Assembly (NCBI RefSeq): GCF_963576675.1
Contig: NC_088914.1
Span: 19,633,001 to 19,697,000, forward strand
Reading direction: 5' to 3'
DNA: 64,000 nt
Source: Euphorbia lathyris
Lineage: Eukaryota > Streptophyta > Magnoliopsida > Malpighiales > Euphorbiaceae
Part shown: one piece after another, positions 19,412 to 31,376 of the stretch
Position numbering within the stretch: the first letter of the stretch is position 1
Layout of the letters: every line of letters starts with the position of its first letter
Program-made: the position numbers and the translations under genes
The notes under the pieces: generated by a model
What the model was told of the DNA's origin: nothing
Seen by the model: only the letters and a program-made list of their open reading frames with translations
Database searches by the model: none

Positions 19412-21324
19412 TCCATCTTTCCTCTTCGAATCCTACAAAGAGTTCGTTCAATTTCAAAATCAATAGGAATAAGAGTATCACTTCGAGATCGGGTGTGCAC
19501 AAACAAAGAAAGTATTAACAAGAAAAAGTGTTGTTAGTAAAAGTGTATATAAACAATTTATACAAGGATAATGCTTAGACTAACACTAAAACGTTTTGGT
19601 CTAATATTGTGCGAAATTATAAATCCCCGGCAACGGCGCCAATAACTTGGTGGCGATCCGAGTAGAGCGGTAAAAATGTAATGACTTTATGTGTGTGCTA
19701 TGGCTATCTATATGATCTTTCTAGGTGCTTCTGACTCTACTGGATGCTACAACGTAGGGGCAAGTGCACCCCGTCGTATCAAGTAATAATCCGGTTAAGA
19801 CCGGGTATCGAATCCACGAGATTTATAACGACAAGTATTAAACTACTCGGTTTTAATTGTTATCTAAACGGTGAGTACTTTAGTTGGTTGGGGTGACAAC
19901 TATAAACTACTCCTAATCTAGGGTGAGACAGTTTTCATGTGTTTCGAGCCCTCTTAGAATGGTGCGAGTGATGATAAGTTATAACCTGTGACAAACAATA
20001 CGAAATATATATACGATTAACAGTTTTACTCTTGCAAAGACGACTATTGAATAGACCGATCAACTCCGTGAGGTTCTTAGAATCGTGGTTCCCTATTAAG
20101 GCGACTCTAATTCTTAGGATCAGAAACTAGGGCCCGTAAGTTCCGTGGCTTGTCAATTCCTACGGTTTTCGGTTTGTCATCTCCGGTAAGGCAGCACCTA
20201 TATGGTTCCTAATAGATTTCGGAGCTCGTAAGCGACCTACACAACAATCAATTATAAGTATCAAAGCAAGTAATAAACATTAACACGTATAGAAGATGGA
20301 ATCGTAAATCATATGTTATAAATGTGGAATACGAAAATATGGGATACAACCAAGCCTAGTACTTAGAAAGAGTACATGCTAATTAACAAGTAGAAAGGGA
20401 AGAAGAATCGGCCCTTAAGACTAGCTAACCGGACTCAAAGTCGTCTCTAGGGCTTGGAGGCGGAACTCTCGAGCTTGGTGGATGCGGATGGAGTGGAACT
20501 TCGACGGAGTGACGGGAAGATCGTACAAGCTCTCAAGGTGTTAGGAACTCTAATACATGGAAAACTGAATACCAAAATGAGTGCTAATCACTCCTACTTA
20601 TACACAAACTCAGGGGTAAAATTGTAAATACACAAGTTGCACAAATTCTGAATTTCCCTAGAACACGCCCCGCGTGGCCAGGCAGGCGCCCCGCGTGGTG
20701 CCCATTCCGTTGATATTTTCTGCAAACGGATCAGGTTCAGTCTTGTAATTCGGACCACGCCCTGTGTAGCCAGGCACACGCCCCGCGTAGATGACACGGG
20801 CACGCCCCGCATAGACCGACAGGCGCCCCGCGTGGTGCCCATTATATTGATAATTTTCTGTGCGTGGATCAGAATCAGACTATTTTGTCATAGTCACGCC
20901 TCGCGTAGGTTGAAGCACGCCTCGCGTAATTGAGCTCCTGAAGTTTTATTGCTTGAATCATGCCTCAACCGCCTCGCGTGGTAATGGATACGCTCCGCAT
21001 GAAAAGGGGCACGCCCCGCGTAATTGAGCTCCTGAAGTTTTATTTGCAGAATTAACTCATGTACGCCCCGAGTACTGATAGGGACGCCCCGCGTGGGTGG
21101 TGGATTTTACTCCCTTTCTTGTACCTGCGAAATACGATTCTCGACGACCGAGTTAGTTTGTCGTTTATTTAATTGAAAACAAAGAAAACAAATCAAAAGG
21201 CATACAATTTATTTTTATTTTGTCATTTTATCAAAACACATTATTTTTGTAACTAAACTCACTTATTTAGCCCATAATTAGACCGTAACTCACGCTAAAA
21301 GATAGGGACAAAATGCCCCTATCA
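19412..21324 (-). mobile_element. tRNA-Asp-primed gypsy-type element: 5' LTR, PBS and start of leader
   Basis: On the minus strand the LTR starts TGATAGGGGCATTTTG at 21324 and ends near 19650. TGGCGCCGTTGCCGGGGA (19641-19624), the widespread PBS complementary to tRNA-Asp, follows, then about 210 bp of leader cut at 19412 by the outer Tat element. The LTR start interrupts the copia I gag frame exactly at 21324/21325, so it inserted there; its other half lies left of the window. The LTR has a terminal hairpin (GATAGGG/CCCTATC, 21301-21323) and many variants of CGCCCCGCGTGG (20660-21100). Athila-like is my best guess; no coding sequence is present. Confidence 0.75.
19624..19641 (-). promoter_or_regulatory. 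Primer binding site, tRNA-Asp type
   Basis: The minus strand reads TGGCGCCGTTGCCGGGGA, a PBS seen in many plant gypsy elements and complementary to the 3' end of tRNA-Asp. Confidence 0.85.
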
Positions 21325-21951
21325 ATCCTTCAATAGCAAGGGCCGGTATTCCCTCATTTTCTTTCATATTAGGCTCGACTGTCTCGAGCATATTTGCAAG
21401 CTCTTCAAGAGAGGTTTGCAAGCCATTCACCTCGTAGTTCATGATGAACTGTGAATAACTCTCGGGAAGGGATTGAAGAAGTGAGTCTACACTTAGTTCA
21501 TGATCCATCGCATCTCCAATACTAGAAAACTTGGTAATAAGGCCAATCATCTTGACACAAGTGTTATTACAGATGTGCCCTCATGCATCTTGCATCTATA
21601 TAACTGCTTTGTTATCTCGTAGCGTTCGCACCGAGTTTGATTCCCAAACAACTCTTTCAGGTGCGCGACCATGGAATGGGCATCCATTTCCTCATGTTGC
21701 CTTTTCAATTCCGGTGTCATTGATACAAATATGATGCATCCCGCGTGATCGTCATCAACCTTATGCTTCAGGTAAGCATTGATCTCTTCGATGGGAGCAT
21801 CACAAGCCGGGGTAGGGGGTATCGATGTATCAAGTACATACCCTATCTTATCGAACTTCAAAACGATTTTGAGGTTGCGATACCAGTCGGTGAAGTTTGA
21901 ACCGTTCAACTTGTTATCGGTAAGTATATTTTGCAGATTGGTTTTAGTCAT
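21325..21951 (-). pseudogene. gag: Copia I gag, frameshifted and cut off
   Basis: From ATG 21951 it matches the copia V gag (start MTKTNLQNILTDNKLNGSNF, then LKIVLKFDKIGYVLD). A one-base deletion near 21555 shifts the frame; the match resumes with ITKFSSIGDAMDHEL and LPESYSQFIMNYE, then ends where the inserted LTR begins at 21324. Gag would form the virus-like particle. Confidence 0.85.
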
Positions 21952-23453
21952 GATTTTAGGAGTGTTTTAATTTAACCTGAGAGTGAGAAAGAGTAAACGT
22001 ATGTTATTCATTTGCTTTAAAGTACATCAATCTAAAATTATAGGTCTTTTAATTCATTTTAAATTGCTCCCACTATTTTGCCAAATTAATAGCCCTCCAT
22101 ATTAATTCGAAATTTTTTACAAATCCTTTAGTGAGCTAGGATCCTAACTCCTGAGATTTCACCTTGAGTTTACTCAACAAGCCAGTCTTATTTGTTAGGT
22201 AGATTCATGTAATCAATCACATCTTCAATGTGATTCCTAGGTTATTGAGTTACTAACCACATTAGTAACTAATATGCTATTCATATTAATCCCAACCATA
22301 TTGCCCATTAGTTTATGATAACATGAGTTTACCCATCCAATTACCATAATCTAATTTAAGTATTACCCCATATTCATGAAAAACGATTTTTTGATAATTC
22401 AGGTGTTACCATAAGACCCCCGAGCTTGAGTTTACTCAACAACCCAAAAGGCCTCCAGTACTGCCGGCTGAATTATAATATTAGGGAGGGACAACCGATT
22501 TTAATAACTTGCTTATTTACTTAACTTTTAATTAGTGAGGGATTTTTATTTTAAGTCTCATAATCTAACCCAGTCTTGATTTGCTTTAGCATACATCAGA
22601 CACATACATTGGCGTTATGGACATATTATCTAAATTATTCCGTTGAGCCAGAAACGAAATAAAAGGCCAAACCTAGGGAAATACTAACTATTACATATTT
22701 CTCTTTAGGTCCTCCGTCTTCTCCATGGCGCCTTGAAATTACATATTAATTTCTATACTACTAAAGAAAACTTCAATTAACTTGAAGGGAATTAGATGAG
22801 AGGATAAATTACAATAGATAGTAGATAAGCATGACTCGCAGGCCCTATTTCAAAAATATCAAAAGACTAAATAGAGGGTCCAAATATGTTCATAACTCCA
22901 AACATACATAGACTCAATTAAATAAATTTAATTAGTTGATTACATAAAATATCTATGTAATATTTAGGTTAATCGCATTAACTTATCAAATTAACTTTCA
23001 TCCAATTTTAATTCTATCAGTTTCGTATCTTCTATATTAAATCTAATTAAATGTATCAATTACATATTAGATTAATACAACTATACAAAAAATTTATTTA
23101 TGCATATCCTGGTTATTTTGATTTTAATTCATTTAATACTTTTGATTTACAAATAGGTAAAACAAACTTTTAAATAAATTTTTCATTCGATAATCAAAAC
23201 AGAAAACTATTAATTTCTGAAACATATATCTATATAACTATATTTAAAAATATATTTTAAAACAGTTTTAAAATATACATGTTCCGGGCCGGGCCCCGAA
23301 CACGTGGCTGCTGCCGTTTGGCAGCAGCCATGCGTCTGGTCCGCCGCTGCCTTGCGACAGCGACGGCCAGATGTTACGCGGTTGCTGCCGCGTGGCAGCA
23401 AGCGCATGACGGCAGTCGGGTTGCACCGTGAGGCGCAACCCGAACTGTTGTCC

Positions 23454-23490
<37 letters not shown>

Positions 23491-23798
23491 TTCTAAAACG
23501 GTTTTTAAACGATTTTCAGAAAATAAGAAAAACCTATTAAAGATTTTCCGTTTTATCTTTAGAATTAATAAACCTAACTTTTATCAATCTAACTATAAAA
23601 CTAATAGATTTTGTTATAATGATTATCAACCAAAATAATTAGGAACATATGCATAATCTATTTTAATTAACAATTAATTAAAACTTATTTATCTTTAGAA
23701 TTAATTAATCAAAACAGTTTCGTTAATTAATCTAACTATAAATATTTATTCAATAAAACCTTTTAATTTTCATATATGAAATAACGGATTTAACGCAG
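21952..23798 (-). other. Copia I leader with GC-rich hairpin block (23283-23450)
   Basis: About 1.85 kb of mostly AT-rich untranslated leader, collinear with 29657-31376 of copia V. The only GC-rich part is a row of inverted repeats at 23283-23450 next to a (TA)n run (23455-23487). It corresponds hairpin by hairpin with the copia V block. No convincing ORF. Confidence 0.8.
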
Positions 23799-23811
23799 TC
23801 TCTGATACCAC

Positions 23812-25411
23812 TGAAGGAAAATAGGCTAACGTTTGGCAGCGGAAATATAAAATTTTAACCTTTTTCCATTAACCCAAGATCCGTTAATCGTCATTTCATA
23901 TAAAGAGTGATAGAAGGAAATACCTTTTGAAGTTCTATCTACCGTTGCAATCGAAGTGCCCACAACTCTTACTCCGAGTTCCCGAGCACAAGACAAAAAC
24001 ACAACTCGAAATCAAGTTAGAACTCAACCGTGTAAAAGCAATCAAGAATAGATTGCCTCTAATTAATCAACACAAGATCAAGGAATAAGAGAAAGAGATG
24101 AAAATCGATCGAATCGGAAGGAAGCGGTGAATGATCTCGTCCTCAACAAGGGGTCGAAATTCTCTCTCTACGGTAGACTAGGGTTGGCCGAAATTCTACT
24201 ATAAGGGGGGTATATATACTCTCTTGTATCTAAACCCTAGTTAGATAGAATTAGGTTTACTGAATAAGAGTTTAATTCGGAATAAAATTCTTATTAGTTA
24301 TTATTTATAATTATATCTAAATATAATAATAATAACTTATTGGTAGGATAATAATAAGAGCAATTTAATCTCATTAAACCTCCTAACTTATTTATCCTTT
24401 AATTAATTTAATTTACAATCATAATCTAATTAGGATTGCTTAAAATCAAATTAATTTCTTTATGTATTTTATACATAAAATTCGCCCCCCTATGTACTGG
24501 GCCTTAGTGGACTCAGTTGGGCTTCCATCAATTAATTAACATCTGTTTCTCTTTTGGGCTCCAAGTCTTATGTGTGACCCATTAGGTTCTTATTACTTCT
24601 AGCCGTATGCAACTATTAAATTAATTTTCACAGAATTATATTTAATCTTTGCATAACGGAATGAGTACGCGAAATGTGATTGGCAAATCCGAAACATTCC
24701 CCCAGAGCTATAAGAAGACAGGTTGATTCTGTCGTTGACCTTTCCGTATTAGTTACAATATAATTCGATCCTTTATCAACTACATCCTTGAACTGAATCT
24801 TATGACTATGGATAATGTCAAGTCACATATAGCGAGACGTTTGTTTTACTTGTACAGGCCGAGTTAACTCCAATTAGATAGTTTAAGTGAAATCTGCATT
24901 TCAAGTCTTAAGCTATCACCTTGCAAGGATTTAGAGTCAAGTCTTCCACAAGCGATCCTTGGACGTATCTCCCATTTATCGGGAGTGACAAATGCTCAAT
25001 CCAATGTATAATTATTCTACAATTACTTCCTGTGATACCCAACGTCTGCCGTTCACACCCTAGAGTCATCTCTGTTATGGATCGTGTTACAACAGGATCA
25101 AAGCATCACATTCCATAATTCAGAATAAGTAATTAACATTACTTTGAGTCTGAGGATTACTTATACCTATTAATACCAATGAGATGAACAGGTGACAAGG
25201 ATAAATCTACCCATCATGTTATCTCAAGTCGGGTCCCCAATCCTAATGAACTCCCTTTCATCGGATCCATGTAACTGTCCAGATATCTGCATATCTGAAG
25301 CTTGTGAGATCAGCTCTCTGTCTCGACAGAAGACATTGTTACATGCAAGTCTCAGCAGTGATATGTCAATCCTATTTCTAAACATATTACTTGACTTGGG
25401 GTGGTTTTAAG
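23812..25411 (-). repeat. Copia I 5' LTR, proximal 1600 bp, with PBS
   Basis: On the minus strand the LTR ends in CCTTCA at 23812, then one base, then TGGTATCAGAG (23810-23800), the initiator-tRNA-Met PBS. The plus-strand 65-codon frame at 24921-25118 recurs in every LTR of this family, always antisense to the element. The remaining LTR part is at 53929-54162. Confidence 0.9.
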
Positions 25412-26745
25412 TGTTGAAACACCTTTCCACATGATTTTGATTTGACAAAATTATTTATGTAATTGATAAAAATATTCTAACACATTAAATTTAAATGCTT
25501 TGATTTATTCACACTAATGTGTTTGTTCAATGTTGAGTTTATTGATTCATAAGACATTAAGATAAAAAGTCCAAAGGCCCATAAGTGGAAGTCAAGCCCA
25601 AGTCAACACATCAAGACCTCACGGCCCAAGAAGCTAAAACGCAGTCGTATCAAGTAAAACGACGACTCAGCATGAAGAAGGATCGAGAAGCCTTCTAAGA
25701 AAAGCTTCAAGAGGAAGCTGCTGAGTTGAGCGACAATGCAGTCAGGTTAGCGGCAGAACATAACCAACTTCTAGACAAAGTATTTCTACTTTGGGTAAAG
25801 TTCAGAAGGCGCAGGAAGCTGTCTGGAAAACTTTGCCGTAAATGTCGAAACATTCTGTTTATCTGACGAAAAGCTGCTGAGCACTGCCGTAGACAGAAGA
25901 TGCAAGAATCTCATTGGCCAACGACACTGAGCACGTCTTGAGTGACAACGACAGGAAGCCGTTTGCCTCTAACGGTTATTTCGAAATTCGAAATCACTAG
26001 TGCCTCAAGTGTCACTATAAATAGGCCTCTCAATTGCTTCATTCCATGCACATCTTCAATTAGTCGAAACGCTGTCCAAATTCATACTTGAAGTTCTGTG
26101 AGAAAAGCAAAGCAAAAATCTTACACCAATTTCCAATCATTGTGTAAAAGTCTAGAGTGATTTTCAATCATCTAAAGTGTCTTAGCAATTATTGTTTAGG
26201 ACAAACACTTTATCATTTCTAGAAGAATAGAAAGGAGAGGCTGAGTACTCGGTTATAGTACTCAGCGGTAGTTATAGGAGTGAGTAGAGGAATAGAGGAA
26301 GGTACTCTTGTATACTCAGCTTCTATTGTAAAAGGTTTCGTGCTCTACCTTTAAAGAGCTCAGTAGAGAATTCAAAAAGCTCGGAACGAGTTCCGGGGAC
26401 TAGACGTAGGCGGAGAGGCCGAACCAGGATATGTCTGCTGAGTAACATATTTCTAACCCTTAAACTCCTTTATATATTGCTTGTTATAAAACTGACTAAG
26501 TAACAAACTCACGCTGAGTTGAGTGCACTAAGAAGCTGAGTTCAGGAATAGACTCTAAGTGCTATCTCCTGACTCAAGGAAAGAAACAGACTTAGTCACA
26601 AGTTGACTAAGCTTGTGTCTTAAAACTACTTAGCGCCGCAGTGTAAACCTTTTCTTAAGAAAAGAAGTCAGCCTTAACGGACAAAATTTTAAATAGTTCC
26701 TATCCCCCCTTGGAACCAACCTTGTTACGTTATAAGGGACCAACA
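25412..26745 (+). repeat. Sirevirus 5' LTR (1334 bp) and PBS
   Basis: Bounded by TG...CA and followed by AG and TGGTATCAGAGCTT (26748-26761), complementary to initiator tRNA-Met. A TATAAATAG box lies near 26020. Near its end is a C run (about 26705) whose length differs in each LTR copy of the window. Confidence 0.93.
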
Positions 26746-26807
26746 AGTGGTATCAGAGCTTAACAGCTCACTGAGCAAGATATAACTATCTTGAGCTGAT
26801 CCCCACA

Positions 26808-27817
26808 ATGGCTGAGAACAGCACTCGTTTCCTCCCAGGAAATCAGACAACTCAGATTTTACCTGAGGGACTGTCCATTACTCGGCCCCCTCTGTTCTTC
26901 GGGTCTAACTATACCTTTTGGAAGAACAGAATGAAAAATTTCATTCAGGCAACAAATATGAGTGCATGGCTTTCTATAGTCCAAGGCCCATTTGTTCCTG
27001 TTGAAACTATTGATGGCCAAACGGTTGTTAAAGTTGAGACTAAGTGGACAGAAGATGATCTCAAGAAGCTACAAAATCATGCTTCGGCTATAAACATGCT
27101 TCACTGTGCGTTAGATGCTGCAGAGTACAACAAAATTTCAGGTTGTGAGTCAGCGCATGAGATCTGAAAGAAAGTGGAGGTCACCTACGAAGGAACCAAC
27201 AAAGTTAAGGAGTCCAAGGTGAACCAGCACATGAGGTTGTACGAGCTGTTTGAAATGAATGATGATGAAAGAATCTCTGAGATGAACTCAAGGTTCACAA
27301 ACATTATCAACGAGCTCAAGAGACTTGGCAAGATCTTTACTGAGGAAGAGCAAGTCAAGAAGATACTGAGGAGTCTTCCTAAAAGCTAGCAAGCCAAGAA
27401 AACTGTTGTTGAGGAAGCTCAAGATTTAACCACCTACAAGTATGATGAACTCATTGGCTCACTGCTGACCCATGAGATCTCAATGAAGAACTTTGAGGTG
27501 AAGGAGAAGTCTGAGGACAAGAAGCAAAAGTCTCTTGTCATGAAAGCTGACTCCACTGATGGGAGCTCAATAGACAATGAAGAGATGGCCATGTTCACTA
27601 AAAAAATGAAAAGGCTGTTCAGAAAGAATGACAAGTATTCAAAGAAGCCTTACAAGAAGTTTGATAAGTACAAAGCTGAGTCCAGCGACAGCAAGTACAA
27701 GAAGGACAACTCAAAGCCCATTACATGCTTTGAATGTCATCAAACTGGCCATATCAAATCAAGCTGTCCTACCTTGAGAAAGGAAAGGAAGAACGGCAAG
27801 AAAGCAATGGTGGCAAC
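26808..27817 (+). pseudogene. gag: Sirevirus gag, N-terminal part
   Basis: ATG 26808 follows the PBS closely. One frame continues to the copia V insertion at 27817, broken by TGA 27165-27167 and TAG 27387-27389, both at positions where the family has Trp. It contains the Gag region (FWKNRMKNFI, VNQHMRLYELF), the DELIGSLLTHE segment typical of this group, a lysine-rich stretch and the first zinc knuckle (C-x2-C-x4-H-x4-C, CFECHQTGHIKSSC). The frame resumes after the insertion at 38618. Confidence 0.9.
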
Positions 27818-29643
27818 TGTTGGGGTTTAGTGTCCTATAAGACAATTGTTCTAGGATACAAACTTAATGTAAATGAAGTGTTCTTTATATCATTTGTTTT
27901 AATGAGATATATGTTTTATAACTATATAAAGGCAATCCCTTTTAAGAACTAAATAAAGTCTAATAAAAGGAAATCCGTAAGTTTGTTTAAAGTGATTATA
28001 AAGTGTTCATACAAGCATGAAGTGAGACGAAACTTTATAATAAACTAATAAACTTAAAACCACCCCAAGTCAAGTAATATGTTCAGGATTGACATATCAC
28101 TATTGAGACTTGCATGTAACAATGTCTTCTGTTCAACAGAAAGCTGATCTGACAAGCTTCATATATATACAGATATCTGGACAGTTACATGGATCCGATG
28201 AAAAGAAGTTCATTAGGATTGGGGACCCAACTTGAGATAACAGGATGGGTAGATTCATCCTTGTCACTTGTTCATCTCATTGGTATTAATAGGTATAAAA
28301 AATCCTCAGACTCAAAGGAATGTTAATTGGTATTCTGGATTGCGGAATGTGACGCTTTGATCCTGTTGTAACACGATCCTTAACAGAGATGACTCTGGGG
28401 TGTGAACAGCAGACGTTGGGTATCACAGGAAGTAATTGCAGCATCGTTATACATTGGATTGAGCATTTATCACTCCCGATAAATGGGAGATATGTCCATG
28501 GATCGCTTGTGGAAGACTTGACTCTAAATCCTTGCAAGGTGATAGCTTAAGATTGAAATACGGATTTCTCTTAACCTATCTAATTGGAGTTGACTCGGCC
28601 AGAACAAGTAAAACGAACGTCTCGCTATATGTGACTTGACATTATACATAGTCATAAGATTCAGTTCAAGGACGTAGTTGATAAAGGATCGAATTATACC
28701 GTAACTAATACGGAAAGGTCAACGACAGAATCAACCTGTCTTCTTATAGCTCTGGGGGAATGATTACGGACTTGCTAATCACATACTTTGTACATCATTC
28801 CGTTATGCAAAAGATTAAATATAATTCTTTGAAAATTAATTTAATAGTTGCATACGGCTAGAAGCAATAAGAACCTAATGGGTCACACATAAGACTTGGA
28901 ACCCAAAAGAGAGACAGATGTTAATTAATTGACGGAAGCCCAACTGAGCCCCATAAGGCCCAGTTACTAAGGGGGGCGATTTATGTATGTTAATACATAA
29001 ATAATTAGTTTGATTTTATTAATCCTAATTAGATTAGGATTATGAATTAAATTAATTAAAGGATAAATAAATTAGGAGTTTTAATTAGATTAAATTACTC
29101 CTATTATTATCCAATAAGGTTATTATTATTATCTATTATATTTAGATATATTAATGGATAATAATTAAGAATTCTATTCCGAATTAAATTCTTATTTCAA
29201 TAACCTAATTCTATCTAACTTAGGATTAGATACAAGAGATTATAAATACCCCCCTATAGGGATTTTCGAAACCCAACCCTAGCATTCAAGAGAGAGAATT
29301 TCGAACCCTAGCTCGAGGATGAGATTTTCCACCGCTTCCTTCCGTTCAATTGATTTTCATCTCTTTCTCTTTATCCTTGATCTTGTGTTGATTAATTAGA
29401 GACAATCTACTTTGGTTGTTTTTAAACGGTTGATTCTAACTTGATCTTTCATTGCTTTGTTTTGTGCTCGGGAACTCGAAGTAAGAGTTGTGGGCACTTT
29501 GTTTGCAACGGTAAATAGAACTTCTGAAAGGTATTTCTTTTATCCCTCTTTATATGAAATAACGATTAACGGATCTTGGGGTTAATGGAAATAGGTTAAA
29601 ATTTTTATATTTCCGCTGCTATACGTTAGCCTATTTTCCTTCA
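27818..29643 (+). repeat. Copia V 5' LTR (1826 bp) with PBS at 29645-29656
   Basis: TG...CA ends; the next base is followed by TGGTATCAGAGC, the initiator-tRNA-Met PBS. The minus-strand frame at 28537-28286 is the copia V version of the antisense LTR frame shared by the whole family. Confidence 0.93.
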
Positions 29644-29656
29644 GTGGTATCAGAGC

Positions 29657-31376
29657 CTGCGTTAAATCCGTTATTTCATATATGAAAATTTAGAAGTTTT
29701 TCAATTAGTTCTAAAAGATAAATAAGTTTTAATTAATTGTTAATTAAAATAAATTATGCACATGTTCCTAATAATTTTGGTTGATAATCATTATAACAAA
29801 ATCTATTAGTTTTATTGTTAGATTGATAAAATCAGTTTTATTTATTCTAAAAGATAAAACGGAAAATCTATAATAGTTTTTCCTAGTTTCTGAAAATCGT
29901 TTTAAAACTGATATATATATATTCGTAATTAAAAAAAAATTATAGCAGCTCAGGTCGCGCCTTACGGCGCGACCCGACTGCTGTCGCGCGGTTGCTGCCG
30001 CGCAGCAGCAACCGCGCGCAGTGCCTGGCCGCCGCTGCCGCAAGGCAGCGGCGGATCAGACGCCTAGGGCTGCTGCCAAACGGCAGCAGCCCAACCTCGG
30101 GCCCGGCCCGAGACCCACTTGATTTTAAATCGTTTAAAATTAGTTTTATATATATATATATATGTTTCAGAAATTAATAGTATTCTGTTTTTGATTATCG
30201 AATGAAAAATTTATTTACAAGTTTGTTTTACCTATTTGTAAATCAAAATATTAAATGAATTGAAATCAAAATAATTGGGACGTGCATAATTAAAGTTTTG
30301 TATAGAAGATATGAAACTGTTAGAAGTAAAATTGGATGAAAGTTAATTTGATGAGTTAATGTGATTAACCTAAATATTACATAAAATACTTATGTAATCA
30401 ACCAATTAAATTTATTTAATTGAGTCTATGCATGTTTGGAGTTATGGACATATTTGGACCCTCTTTTAGTCTTTTGGTATTTTTGAAATAGGGCCTGCGA
30501 GTCCTGCCTTTCTACTATCTATTGTAATTTCTCCTCTCATCTAATTCCCTTCAATTTAATTGAAGTTTTCTTTAGTAGTATAGAAATTAATATGTAATTT
30601 CAAGGCGCTATGGAGAAGACGGAGGACCTAAAGAGAAATATGTAATAGTTAGTATTTCCTTAGGTTTGGCCTTTTTATTCCGTCTCTGGCTCGACGGAAT
30701 AATTTAGATGATATATCCATAACGCCAATGTATGTGTCTGATATATGCTAAAGCAAATCAAGACTAAGTTAGATTATGAGACCTAAAATAAAATCCCTCA
30801 TTAAAAGTTAAGTAAATAAGCAAGTTATTAAAATCGGTTGTCCCTCCCTAATATTATAATTCAGCCGGCAGTACTGAGGGCCTTTGGGTTGTTGAGTAAA
30901 CTCAAGCTCGGGGTCTTATGGTAACACCTGAATTATCGAAAATCATTTTTCATGAATATGGGGTAATACTTAAATTAGATTATGATAATTGGATGAGTAA
31001 ACTCATGTTTTCATAAACTAATGGGCAATACGGTTGGGATTAATATGAATAGCATATTAGTTACTAATGTGGTTAGTAACCCAACAACCTAGGAATCACA
31101 TTAAAGATGTGATTGATTACATGAATCTACCTAACGAATGAGACTAGCTTGTTGAGTAAACTCAAGGCGAAATCTCAGGAGTTAGGATCCTAGCTCACTA
31201 AAGGATTTGTGAAATTCTTCGAATTAATATGGAGGGCTATTAATTTGGCAAAATAGTGGGAGCAATCTAAAATAAACTAAAAGACCTATAATTTTAGATT
31301 GATATACTTTAAAGCAAATGAATAACATACGTTTACTCTTTCTCACTCTCAGGTTTAATTAAACACTCTTAAAATC
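29657..31376 (+). other. Copia V leader
   Basis: A 1.7-kb AT-rich leader between PBS and gag with no coding potential apart from accidental short frames. It holds the hairpin block listed separately and is collinear with 23798-21952 of copia I. Confidence 0.8.
29953..30112 (+). other. Five consecutive GC-rich hairpins in copia V leader (putative structured RNA)
   Basis: Five adjacent perfect inverted repeats: 29953-29961/29966-29974 (GGTCGCGCC, loop TTAC); 29985-29998/30005-30018 (14-bp stem); 30029-30039/30044-30054 (CCGCCGCTGCC, GCAA loop of GNRA type); 30067-30077/30082-30092 (GGGCTGCTGCC, loop AAAC); 30096-30102/30106-30112 (CTCGGGC). The block is an island of about 70-80% GC in AT-rich leader. 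The copia I copy keeps the arrangement with compensatory and wobble changes. A role in packaging, dimerisation or translation is conjecture. Confidence 0.85.

Larger units (their letters stand above)
21325..25411 (-). mobile_element. Copia I (BARE/Angela-like), gag-to-LTR part
   Basis: On the minus strand: most of the 5' LTR (25411-23812; its first 234 bp lie at 54162-53929), tRNA-Met-type PBS (23810-23799), leader and 5' gag. It is split by the Sirevirus within the LTR (TSD TTAAG) and by the tRNA-Asp-primed gypsy in gag at 21324. It is the same family as copia V, which shows the intact layout. It inserted into the LINE at 54162/54163 (expected TSD CCAAA, 54163-54167). Confidence 0.88.

Noticed and set aside
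24921..25118. Independent small gene near the Sirevirus 5' end
   Set aside because: The same frame occurs in every LTR of this copia family, so it belongs to the LTR; treated only as a low-interest observation.
29768..30177. Arg/Ala-rich short frames over the copia leader hairpins
   Set aside because: Explained by GC-rich inverted repeats; not conserved between copia I and V as protein.
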